Shown piece by piece: positions 7,301 to 14,650 of a stretch of DNA of 64,000 nt (position 1 is its first letter; the number at the start of each line of letters is the position of its first letter). A program made the translations under genes and the position numbers. This DNA comes from CAJXYS01 sp913063035 (GTDB taxonomy: Bacteria > Pseudomonadota > Alphaproteobacteria > Rhodobacterales > Rhodobacteraceae). The DNA lies in NCBI RefSeq assembly GCF_050586465.1, contig NZ_JBOCEG010000007.1, positions 62,001 to 126,000 on the forward strand, in the 5' to 3' direction. The notes below the pieces were generated by a model. That model worked only from the letters and a program-made list of their open reading frames with translations. It did not search any database and had not been told where the DNA came from.

Positions 7301-9628
7301 TCAATGCACCTGCCCGTCTTCGGGCGGGTCGACGGTGAAGAAGAAATCGGCGGGCGGGTCTTCGTCGATCAGGGCGTCGGGCACGCTGTCCGGGCCGCGC
7401 AGGAAGACGTTCGCCCCGAAATGCGGCAGCATCCGCGAGAGCCGCCGCATGCGCCGGCCCGTCAGGGCGGCGTGAAGCGCGGCGAAGTCGGGCCGGGCCA
7501 GCAGCGCGGCGATGCGCGCGCGGTGGCGGGCCACCACCTCGGCCTGCATCGCGGCGATCTCGGGATCGGAGAGCAACCCGGCCACGGCGCGGTCGAGCGC
7601 GGGCAGCATCCGCTGGATCGACCGATCCTCGACGGTGTTGTGGTTCATGCGGAACCAGTAGGCCAGCCCCTGGTCGCGGGCGGTGTGGTTCACGCGGCCC
7701 CGGTCGCGCTTCACGAGGAACGACTCGGCCGAGCGCACGGCGTAGTGGTTCAGCGTGGCCAGCTCGTAGCCGTAGGTGTGCAGGGTCGAACGCCAGGCAT
7801 GGCGGTAGGCGCTGCGCGGCATCGGGCGCCCGGAGCCGTTCACCCAGCGGACATGATCCAGCATCTCCGGGTTCAGCCCCTTGGGACGATGCACCCCCAG
7901 TTTCCGGAACAACCCCGCGTTCCGGTAGAGCGTCTTGAACCCCCAGGCCTGGTGGGGCTTGCGGGTGAGCGGCGCGGCACAGCGGGTGAATTGCCGCGTC
8001 AGGAAGCCCTCGCGGAAGCGCGCGATATCCGCGTTGCCGAACAGCCGCCAGGTCAGCGAGACCAGCGTCGCATCGCCGATCGCGGCGAAGAGATCCGCCA
8101 AGTGACCCGCGCCGGCATGGATGTTGATGAACTCGTCGACGTCCAGGGTCATCAGCCAGTCCGCCGCCCGGACCACCGGCTCGGTCTCGGCCGCCGCGAA
8201 GGCCGCGTGCTGGGGCTTCTGCCCCTGCCCGGCGTCGAAGGGGTTGACGCGGTGGGTCACCAGCCCCTTGCGCTCCAGCAGATCGAGGAACCTGTCGGTG
8301 CCGTCGGTGCAGTCGTTGGAATAGACCAGCACGTCGGTGACCCCGATCATGCGGTGATAGGCGAGCCACTCGAGGATGAAGGGGCCCTCGTTCTTCATCG
8401 CCGTCACGATGGTGACCCGCGGCGGCCGATCCGCAGGCAGCGCCGCGAGCGCGCGGGTCTCCGGGCGCGGCGGCCGCATCGGCGCGGCCCCGAGAACATC
8501 GCGCGCGAAGTCGACGGCGGCGGCATCCTCGACCAGGCTGGCACGCGGCACGATCCGGCCCGTCGGGACACCCGGATGGCGGAGCGCCATGAACCTGTAG
8601 AGCCGCGGCCGCGGCTCCGCCGTGGGCGCCGCGCCCAGGATGCGGTGCGGGCGCCACAGGCTGTCGGCGGCGATCCGGTCCGGCGCGCAGCACCAGCGCG
8701 CAAAGCCGGTCCCGATGTCGAAGGGACGGCAGACATGGTCGCCGGGCCCCGCCGGGCGGTTGCCCTTGACGGCCCAGGGATAAAGGCGCTGGCCGGCCAG
8801 CCGCACGACGCCCGAGGCGGCGCGCCGGGCGGCGGCGAACACGCCCCCCGCGACGGGCGCGACATAGTCCGACGGGTCCAGGTAGCAGACCGCGCCGGCC
8901 CCGGACAGGAAGCGGTGCCGGGCAAGCTCCAGCAACACCCCGTCGGCCAGGGGCGCGCGCCACGGGTCGGGCGCGGGCCGCCCCCCGCGCGCCCGGCCGG
9001 GCGCGTCGGGCGCGCAATAGGGATGGCCCGCCGCCGGCAGGTCGCGCCGGCCGACGGCCACGGGTATGTCCACCACCACGATCTGTGCCGGCGCCCCGCC
9101 GGACCATGCCGCCGCCGCAAGGCGATCCGGCAGATCCGCCATCTGCCCCGCGGGCCCGAGCCGGTTCAGCAACAACGCCGCCTCCGCCCCGTGCCGGGCC
9201 GCGTGATAGGCGAGCCAGTCGGCGACCTGTTGGGGATCCTCGCCGTTCAGGATCGCGAATAGGCAGTCCGTCCCGGCCAGGAGGCCCGGCTCGGCCGGCA
9301 CGGGATGCAGGGTGAGCGCGCCCCCCGCCGCGGTCAGCAGCGTGATCCGGCGCCCGGCGGCCGCGGTCGGCCGGAACGCCAGCACGCACCCGCCATCGCC
9401 CCGGATCGCCCGCGTGCCCACCAGCGCCCAGGGGCTGTCGGCGGCCGGGCGCAGGTCGTCCCGGCCAAGCCCGGCCGCACCGAAGACGCGCAGGGTCTCG
9501 CCGGACAGCACCGCATCGAGGCAGGTCACCCCGCCCAGCGTGACCGGCGCCAGGCGGCGGTGCAGGATCGCGGGCCGGGCGGCGGGGCGGTTCCGGCGCG
9601 GGCTCTCGGGGGTACGGGGTTCGGACAT
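7301..9628 (-). CDS. Two-module GT2-like glycosyltransferase (degenerate first module)
   Basis: A protein of 775 residues. The C-terminal module (about 405-700) is a canonical Glyco_tranf_2_4-type enzyme: TIVTAMKNEGPFILEWLAYH, VLVYSNDCTDGTD and WLMTLDVDEFINI. The N-terminal half has a faint copy: FAILNGEDPQQVADWLAYH stands where MKNEGPFILEWLAYH should be, LLLNRLG replaces the NDCTDGT strand, and VCYLDPSDYVAP replaces LDVDEFINI, so the key Asp pair is altered. This suggests an internal duplication whose first copy lost catalysis or became a binding module. It lies upstream of the methyltransferase gene at 6636-7256. Role in cell-surface glycan synthesis is inferred. Confidence 0.75.
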   Translation of the reverse strand: MSEPRTPESPRRNRPAARPAILHRRLAPVTLGGVTCLDAVLSGETLRVFGAAGLGRDDLRPAADSPWALVGTRAIRGDGGCVLAFRPTAAAGRRITLLTAAGGALTLHPVPAEPGLLAGTDCLFAILNGEDPQQVADWLAYHAARHGAEAALLLNRLGPAGQMADLPDRLAAAAWSGGAPAQIVVVDIPVAVGRRDLPAAGHPYCAPDAPGRARGGRPAPDPWRAPLADGVLLELARHRFLSGAGAVCYLDPSDYVAPVAGGVFAAARRAASGVVRLAGQRLYPWAVKGNRPAGPGDHVCRPFDIGTGFARWCCAPDRIAADSLWRPHRILGAAPTAEPRPRLYRFMALRHPGVPTGRIVPRASLVEDAAAVDFARDVLGAAPMRPPRPETRALAALPADRPPRVTIVTAMKNEGPFILEWLAYHRMIGVTDVLVYSNDCTDGTDRFLDLLERKGLVTHRVNPFDAGQGQKPQHAAFAAAETEPVVRAADWLMTLDVDEFINIHAGAGHLADLFAAIGDATLVSLTWRLFGNADIARFREGFLTRQFTRCAAPLTRKPHQAWGFKTLYRNAGLFRKLGVHRPKGLNPEMLDHVRWVNGSGRPMPRSAYRHAWRSTLHTYGYELATLNHYAVRSAESFLVKRDRGRVNHTARDQGLAYWFRMNHNTVEDRSIQRMLPALDRAVAGLLSDPEIAAMQAEVVARHRARIAALLARPDFAALHAALTGRRMRRLSRMLPHFGANVFLRGPDSVPDALIDEDPPADFFFTVDPPEDGQVH

Positions 9629-9756
9629 ATACGCGTCTTCGGGTCACACACTGCGGGGCAGCTTACCCGTCAGACGTTAACCGTCCAAGAGGCCACGCCG
9701 CATCCGGGCCGGCGCCCCGTCCCCCGGCGCCGCCCCGAGATCGCGCGCCGGCCCGT

Positions 9757-11139
9757 CTATGCCGCGAAGACGCGGGTCAGCGCCCCGTCGATCGCGTCGG
9801 TCAGGCGGTCGATGTCGTCGGCCGTCGCGATCAGCGCCGGCGACAGGCAGAGCGTGTTGTTGAAGCCCGGCACCGACCGGTTGGTGGCCCCGATGATCAC
9901 GCCCTGCGCCATGCAGTCCGCGACGACGGCCTGGACCATCTTCTCGGGCGCGGGCTCCTTGGTGGTGCGGTCGGCGACCAGCTCGGCCCCGGCAAAGAGC
10001 CCCTTGCCCCGCACGTCGCCCACCACCGCGTGCTTGTCCTTGAGCGCCTCGAGGTTGTCCATCAGCCGCGCGCCCATCGCCTGGGTGTTCTCGAGCAGGC
10101 CCTCCTCCTCGATGATGGCCATGTTCTCGATCGCGGCGGCAGGTCCGGCCGTGCAGCCCCCGAAGGTGGAGATGTCGCGGAAATAATCCATCGGATCGTC
10201 CGGGTCGGCCTTGAACATGTCGAAGACCTTTTCGGTCGTCACCATGCAGGCGATGGCGGCATAGCCCGAGGCCACGCCCTTGGCCATGGTCACGAAATCC
10301 GGCTCGATGCCGTAATGCTGGTAGCCGAACCAGGTGCCGGTCCGGCCGACGCCGCAGACCACCTCGTCGATATGGAGCAGCACGTCGTATTTGCGGCAGA
10401 TCTCCTGGACGCGCTGCCAGTAGCCCTCGGGCGGGGTGATGACGCCGCCCCCCGCCGTCACCGGCTCGAGGCAGAGCGCGCCCACCGTGTCGGGGCCTTC
10501 GCGCAGGATCACCTCCTCGATGGCATCGGCGGCGCGCTCGCCGTAATTCTCGGTCTCCCACTGGGCGCGGTATTCGAGGCAGTGCGGCACCTCGACGAAG
10601 CCGGGCGCGAAGGGGCCGTACTGGGCGTTGCGCTCCTGCTGGCCGCCGGCCGACATCGCCGCCAGCGTCGAGCCGTGGTAGTCGCGTTCGCGGTAGAGGA
10701 TCTTGTGCTTGCGCCCGCCGTAGCGCTTGTGCGCGATCTGGCGAACCATCTTGAAGGCCTTCTCGTTCGCCTCGGAGCCGGAGTTCGTGTAATAGACCCG
10801 GCTCATGCCCGGCATCTTGTCGATCAGAATGTCGGCGAACCGCGCCCCCGGGACCGACCCCATGGAATTGGCGAAGTAGTTCATCTGGATCAGCTGGTCG
10901 CGCACGGCGTTGGCGATCCGCTCGCGGCCGTAGCCGACATTGACGGTCCAGACGCCGCCCGAGACGCCGTCGATATGCTCCTTGCCGGTCTGGTCCCAGA
11001 CCCGCATGCCCCGGCCTTCGACGATGATGCGGGGATCCTTGGTCTCGAATCCCTTGTGCTGCATCAGGTGATGCCAGATATGCGCGCGGTCGGCCTCGAC
11101 GACGGAGGTGAGATCGTTGGCGGTGAAGTGTTCGGTCAT
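9757..11139 (-). CDS. tpa: Taurine-pyruvate aminotransferase
   Basis: A class III PLP aminotransferase of 460 residues. It moves the amino group of taurine to pyruvate, giving sulfoacetaldehyde and alanine, in the cytoplasm. The PLP lysine lies in FVTMAKGVASGYAAIA, and LLHIDEVVCGVGRTG holds the cofactor-binding Asp. The start at 11139 is chosen because TGGAGG sits just upstream and the protein begins MTEHFTANDLTSVVEADRAH, as in known Tpa proteins; the frame stays open further upstream. It is divergent from tauA across a 291-base region that carries the TauR-type motif. Xsc, which uses its product, is encoded at 16212. The specific function is supported by this context; family members also include other omega-aminotransferases. 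Confidence 0.9.
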   Translation of the reverse strand: MTEHFTANDLTSVVEADRAHIWHHLMQHKGFETKDPRIIVEGRGMRVWDQTGKEHIDGVSGGVWTVNVGYGRERIANAVRDQLIQMNYFANSMGSVPGARFADILIDKMPGMSRVYYTNSGSEANEKAFKMVRQIAHKRYGGRKHKILYRERDYHGSTLAAMSAGGQQERNAQYGPFAPGFVEVPHCLEYRAQWETENYGERAADAIEEVILREGPDTVGALCLEPVTAGGGVITPPEGYWQRVQEICRKYDVLLHIDEVVCGVGRTGTWFGYQHYGIEPDFVTMAKGVASGYAAIACMVTTEKVFDMFKADPDDPMDYFRDISTFGGCTAGPAAAIENMAIIEEEGLLENTQAMGARLMDNLEALKDKHAVVGDVRGKGLFAGAELVADRTTKEPAPEKMVQAVVADCMAQGVIIGATNRSVPGFNNTLCLSPALIATADDIDRLTDAIDGALTRVFAA

Positions 11140-11301
11140 GGCGGCCTCCAAGCGACGCAGGAATGGTTCATTCCGTGCTGAATTACCGGGCGAGAGTGCC
11201 GAAACTGGCGGCGTGCAGATAGGGCCAGTGTCCGTGCACCCGTAAGGCCAGCGATGCGGGCTGGACACCGCCATCCCGTTCCGGCCCAAGGTGAAACGGT
11301 G

Positions 11302-11362
11302 TTGGACTCGTCCAATCTCGCGAAATTGGCCCTATGCCGCGCAAGCATACTCTCTCTATACT
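11302..11362. promoter_or_regulatory. Candidate TauR operator and tauA promoter
   Basis: TTGGACTCGT at 11302-11311 and TTGGCCCTAT at 11326-11335 form two similar direct repeats 24 bases apart. They resemble the published Rhodobacter capsulatus TauR repeat CTGGACYTAA. The segment CGCGAAATTG (11319-11328) is found at exactly the same distance from the first repeat in front of tauR. A -10-like TATACT lies at 11357-11362 with no good -35 above it, as expected for an activator-dependent promoter driving tauA. The same site may serve tpa on the other strand. Confidence 0.55.
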
Positions 11363-11430
11363 CGAACTGCAAAACGGTTGAAGCGCGGGGAAAAGCCCGC
11401 CGACATAATGACCACAACAGGGAGCCGATC

Positions 11431-12429
11431 ATGAAGAAAATGACCAGACTGAAGGGGGCCGCCGCCGCGCTGGCGGTGCTGACCTCGGCCCAGGCCGCCC
11501 AGGCGCAGGACCTGACCGTGGCGTATTTCCTCGAATGGCCGATGCCGTTCCAGTACGCCAAGGTGAAGGGCATGTACGAAGAGGCGCTCGGCGTCGACAT
11601 CAACTGGGTGAGCTTCGACACGGGCACCGCCATGTCTGCCGCGATGGCGTCGGGCGACGTGCAATTGTCGGTCAGCCAGGGCGTGCCGCCCTTCGTGGTC
11701 GCCACCTCGGCCGGGCAGGATCTGCAGATCGTCGATGTCGCGGTCAGCTATTCCGACAACGACAACTGCGTGGTGGCCGAGACGCTCGAGATCGACAAGA
11801 CCTCGGCCTCGGAACTCGAGGGCAAGAAAGTCGGCGTGCCGATCGGCACCGCGGCCCATTACGGCTTTCTCAGCCAGATGGACCATTTCGGCGTCGACAT
11901 CGGCACGATGGAGATCGTCGACATGGCTCCCGCCGACGGCGCGGCCGCCTTCGCGCAGGGCAACCTCGACATGGTCTGCGGCTGGGGCGGCGCGCTGCGC
12001 CGCATGAAGGAACACGGCAACGTGCTGCTGACCGGCGCCGAGAAGGAGGATCTCGGGATCCTCGTCTTCGACGTGACCAGCGCGCCGGCCGACTTCGTGG
12101 CCGAGAACAGCGACATGGTCGCCAAGTTCCTCGCCGTGACCGCCGAGGCGAACGCGATGTGGAACTCGGGCGAGAACACCGAGGAAATGCTGCCCGTCAT
12201 CGCCGAGGACGCCGGCATGGATCTGGAGGCGACCCGCGCCACCATCGAGACCTTCGTCTTCCCCTCCGTCGATGAGCAGCTCTCGGCGAAATGGCTCGCC
12301 GGCGGCGCCGCCAGCTTCATGGATGGCGTGGCCAGCGTCTTCCTCGAGGCCGGCTCGATCGACGAGGCCCGCGACAGCTATGCCAGTGCGGTCAATATCG
12401 GGCCGCTCCAGGCCGCGAGCGACATGTAA
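11431..12429 (+). CDS. tauA: Taurine ABC transporter, periplasmic binding protein
   Basis: A protein of 332 residues with a cleavable signal peptide (MKKMTRLKGAAAALAVLTSA, cleavage likely after AQA near residue 25). The mature part begins LTVAYFLEWPMPFQ and continues in the NMT1/SsuA-TauA fold (GTAMSAAMASGDVQL, GKKVGVPIGTAAHYGF). It should bind taurine in the periplasm and deliver it to TauBC. The start at 11431 is fixed by CAGGGAG at 11419-11425 and by the signal peptide; the frame runs open upstream. A strong hairpin with six Ts follows directly, so tauA is likely made in excess over the membrane parts. Assignment to taurine rests on the surrounding tpa, xsc and tauR. Confidence 0.9.
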   Translation: MKKMTRLKGAAAALAVLTSAQAAQAQDLTVAYFLEWPMPFQYAKVKGMYEEALGVDINWVSFDTGTAMSAAMASGDVQLSVSQGVPPFVVATSAGQDLQIVDVAVSYSDNDNCVVAETLEIDKTSASELEGKKVGVPIGTAAHYGFLSQMDHFGVDIGTMEIVDMAPADGAAAFAQGNLDMVCGWGGALRRMKEHGNVLLTGAEKEDLGILVFDVTSAPADFVAENSDMVAKFLAVTAEANAMWNSGENTEEMLPVIAEDAGMDLEATRATIETFVFPSVDEQLSAKWLAGGAASFMDGVASVFLEAGSIDEARDSYASAVNIGPLQAASDM

Positions 12430-12442
12430 TCGCGCATGCGCC

Positions 12443-12476
12443 GGACGGCCCCCGACCACGGGGGCCGTCCTTTTTT
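12443..12476 (+). terminator. Intrinsic terminator/attenuator between tauA and tauB
   Basis: A perfect 11-bp stem (GGACGGCCCCC at 12443-12453 with GGGGGCCGTCC at 12460-12470), a 6-base loop and T6 at 12471-12476. It lies 13 bases after the tauA stop and 24 before the tauB start. Partial termination here would lower tauBC relative to tauA. Confidence 0.9.
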
Positions 12477-12500
12477 GCAGACGAGCAAGCGGGGGGCTGC

Positions 12501-13307
12501 ATGTCCGGTCTGACCATCTCCAACCTGTCCATGCGCTTCGATCTGCCGAACGGCGCGTCGATCCAGGCGCTGCAAGACGTATCGCTGAGCGTGGCCGAGG
12601 GCGAGATCATCTCGGTGCTGGGGCCTTCGGGCTGCGGCAAGACCACGCTGCTGAACATCATCGCGGGCTTTCTCGCGCCGACGGACGGCAAGGTCGAGAT
12701 CAACGATCACGTCGTGACCGGCCCCGCGCCTGAACGGGGCATGGTGTTCCAGCAGGGCGCGCTCTTCGAATGGATGAACGTGCGCGACAACGTCGATTTC
12801 GGCCCGCGGATGAAGGGCATGCCCAAGGCCGAGCGTGACCGGATCAGCGATCACCTGCTCGACATCACCGGGCTCAGGGATTTCAAGGAAAAGGCGATCT
12901 ACGAGCTGTCGGGCGGCATGCAGCAGCGCGTGGCGCTGGCGCGCTGCCTGGCCAACGACCCGGACGTGATCCTGATGGACGAGCCGCTCGGCGCGCTGGA
13001 CGCGCTGACGCGCGAGAAGATGCAGGGGCTCGTGCTGAAGCTCTGGAAGGAGACCGGCAAGACCGTGATCCTGATCACCCACTCGGTCGAGGAGGCGCTG
13101 CTCCTGGGCGAGCGGCTGATCGTCATGGCGCCCCGCCCCGGCCGCATCCACAAGGAATACCGCCTGCCCTTCGCCGATCGGGGCGTCAATGCCGATCTGC
13201 GCGAGGTCAAGCGATCCGAAGGCTTTTCCGAGACCCGCGACGAGATCCTGAGCATGATCTGGGAGATGGAAGAGGAAATCATGGGCCGCACGGAGGCAGC
13301 ACAATGA
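12501..13307 (+). CDS. tauB: Taurine ABC transporter, ATPase subunit
   Basis: A protein of 268 residues that hydrolyses ATP to drive TauC at the inner membrane. Walker A is GPSGCGKTT (about 41-49), the Q loop is VFQQGALFEWMNV, the ABC signature is LSGGMQQRVALARCLA and Walker B is VILMDEPLGALD, followed by the switch His in LITHSVEEAL. The order and spacing match the nitrate/sulfonate/taurine (SsuB/TauB) subfamily. The start at 12501 is taken because the domain begins there, after a G-rich stretch at 12490-12496. Its stop overlaps the tauC start in ATGA. Confidence 0.9.
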   Translation: MSGLTISNLSMRFDLPNGASIQALQDVSLSVAEGEIISVLGPSGCGKTTLLNIIAGFLAPTDGKVEINDHVVTGPAPERGMVFQQGALFEWMNVRDNVDFGPRMKGMPKAERDRISDHLLDITGLRDFKEKAIYELSGGMQQRVALARCLANDPDVILMDEPLGALDALTREKMQGLVLKLWKETGKTVILITHSVEEALLLGERLIVMAPRPGRIHKEYRLPFADRGVNADLREVKRSEGFSETRDEILSMIWEMEEEIMGRTEAAQ

Positions 13308-14569
13308 GCGTCCTCGTCTTCTACATCGCCATTTTCGCGGGCGCGCTGTTCATCGTCAGCCTGCTCAGGCGGATGATGACCCCGCGCCACGACTTCACCA
13401 GCCTCAAGACCGTGACCTTCGGCGACGAGAGCGCGGTACGCCCGGACCGGGCCGCCTCGATCATCTCGGTTCTGACGGTGTTCGTGATCTGGGGCGCCTT
13501 CACCGGCTCGTCGCTGATGCCGATCCACGTGCCCGGCCCCTATAGCGGCACGACGGAGTTCACCTATACCGCGCGCAATGCCGCCGGGGAAACCGACGAC
13601 GCCATCGTGCGCGTTCTCGTCCACAAGGTCGGAGAGGACGGCGAGGCCCCCGAGATCGATCCCGGGGACGGCTTTGCGAAGAACGACAGCGACGTGCTGC
13701 AGGAGTGGCGCTCGGAGCTGATCCGGGCCCATGCCAACGACGAGGGCGGCGACCAGGACGGCTATGCCGTGATTGCGGTGGACGGCCAGGAGATCGCGCC
13801 CGGAGAGACCGTGAGGGTGGCCGACGGCACGGTCGCGATGACCCCCAAGGGCTCGCTCAATTTCACGCCGCGCAAGGGCATGCAGATGGAACCCATCTGG
13901 CTGCCCTCGCCCGAGGCCACGGTCCAGCGCTTCCTGGAGATCGCCAGCGAGGGCTACCAGAACTTCACCCTCTGGGAACATCTCGGCTGGTCGCTTCTGC
14001 GCGTGGTCGCGGGTTTCGCGCTCGGCTCGCTGGTGGGCATCCCGCTCGGCTACGCGATGGGGCTCTCGGGCTGGTTCCGCGGCTGGTTCGACCCGATCGT
14101 CGAGTTCATGCGCCCGGTCCCGCCGCTGGCGCTGATCCCGCTGGTCATCATCTGGTTCGGCATCTGGGAGACCGGCAAGATCGTGCTGCTGTTCCTCGCC
14201 GCGCTCTGGATCATGACCATCGCGGCGCGCGCGGGCGTTTCGGGCGTCAGCATCTCCAAGATCCATGCCGCCTATTCGCTGGGCGCCTCGAAATGGCAGA
14301 TCCTGCGCCACGTGATCATCCCCAACTCCCTGCCCGAGATCTTCACCGGCGCGCGTGTCGCGATGGGGGTTTGCTGGGGCACGGTGGTCGCCGCCGAGCT
14401 GGTCGCCGCGCAGAAGGGCGCGGGCATGATGATCATCGCGGCCTCGAAGTTCCAGCTGACCGACATCGTGATCATGGGCATCGTGCTGATCGGGATCATC
14501 GGCTACGGCATCGACATGCTGATGCGCAAGGCCGAGCGGTTCCTGGTGCCGTGGAAGGGACAGGCCTGA
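13304..14569 (+). CDS. tauC: Taurine ABC transporter, permease, with long periplasmic insertion
   Basis: A protein of 421 residues, longer than the roughly 250-290 of ordinary TauC/SsuC permeases. TM1 is near residues 5-22 and a second hydrophobic segment near 51-65. Then comes a polar region of about 130 residues (about 72-205) with EFTYTARNAAGETDDAIVRV and FTPRKGM, which looks like an Ig/cadherin-type beta fold. The standard BPD_transp_1 domain follows from about 220, with the EAA loop as AAYSLGASKWQILRHVIIPNSLPEI. It forms the taurine channel with TauB. It overlaps tauB by four bases (ATGA). The extra domain would face the periplasm if the first two segments cross the membrane; its role is unknown. 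Confidence 0.85.
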   Translation: MSVLVFYIAIFAGALFIVSLLRRMMTPRHDFTSLKTVTFGDESAVRPDRAASIISVLTVFVIWGAFTGSSLMPIHVPGPYSGTTEFTYTARNAAGETDDAIVRVLVHKVGEDGEAPEIDPGDGFAKNDSDVLQEWRSELIRAHANDEGGDQDGYAVIAVDGQEIAPGETVRVADGTVAMTPKGSLNFTPRKGMQMEPIWLPSPEATVQRFLEIASEGYQNFTLWEHLGWSLLRVVAGFALGSLVGIPLGYAMGLSGWFRGWFDPIVEFMRPVPPLALIPLVIIWFGIWETGKIVLLFLAALWIMTIAARAGVSGVSISKIHAAYSLGASKWQILRHVIIPNSLPEIFTGARVAMGVCWGTVVAAELVAAQKGAGMMIIAASKFQLTDIVIMGIVLIGIIGYGIDMLMRKAERFLVPWKGQA

Positions 14570-14603
14570 CCGCACCGCGCGCGGCCCGGCCGAATTCCTG
14601 CAA

Positions 14604-14648
14604 CTGGACCTAGCCTGCCGCGCGAAATTGCGGCATGCTTGGGTCCAG
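14604..14648. promoter_or_regulatory. Candidate TauR autoregulatory site
   Basis: CTGGACCTAG (14604-14613) is followed at the same spacing as in the tpa-tauA region by CGCGAAATTG (14621-14630). A further inverted copy, CTGGACCCAA read on the minus strand, covers 14639-14648. These match the CTGGACYTAA TauR repeat in nine of ten positions each. The sites end 2 bases before the tauR ATG, a position better suited to repression than activation. Confidence 0.55.
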
Positions 14649-14650
14649 TC

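Noticed and set aside
6636..9647. A single 1003-residue minus-strand frame
   Set aside because: Only its last 206 codons, from the ATG at 7256, are real. The upstream part is an out-of-frame reading of the glycosyltransferase gene and is arginine/glycine-rich.
9706..9754. Long inverted repeat (GGGCCGGCGC/GCGCCGGCCC) after tpa as a terminator
   Set aside because: The arms are perfect over ten bases but the loop is 29 bases and there is no T tract, so it is left out.
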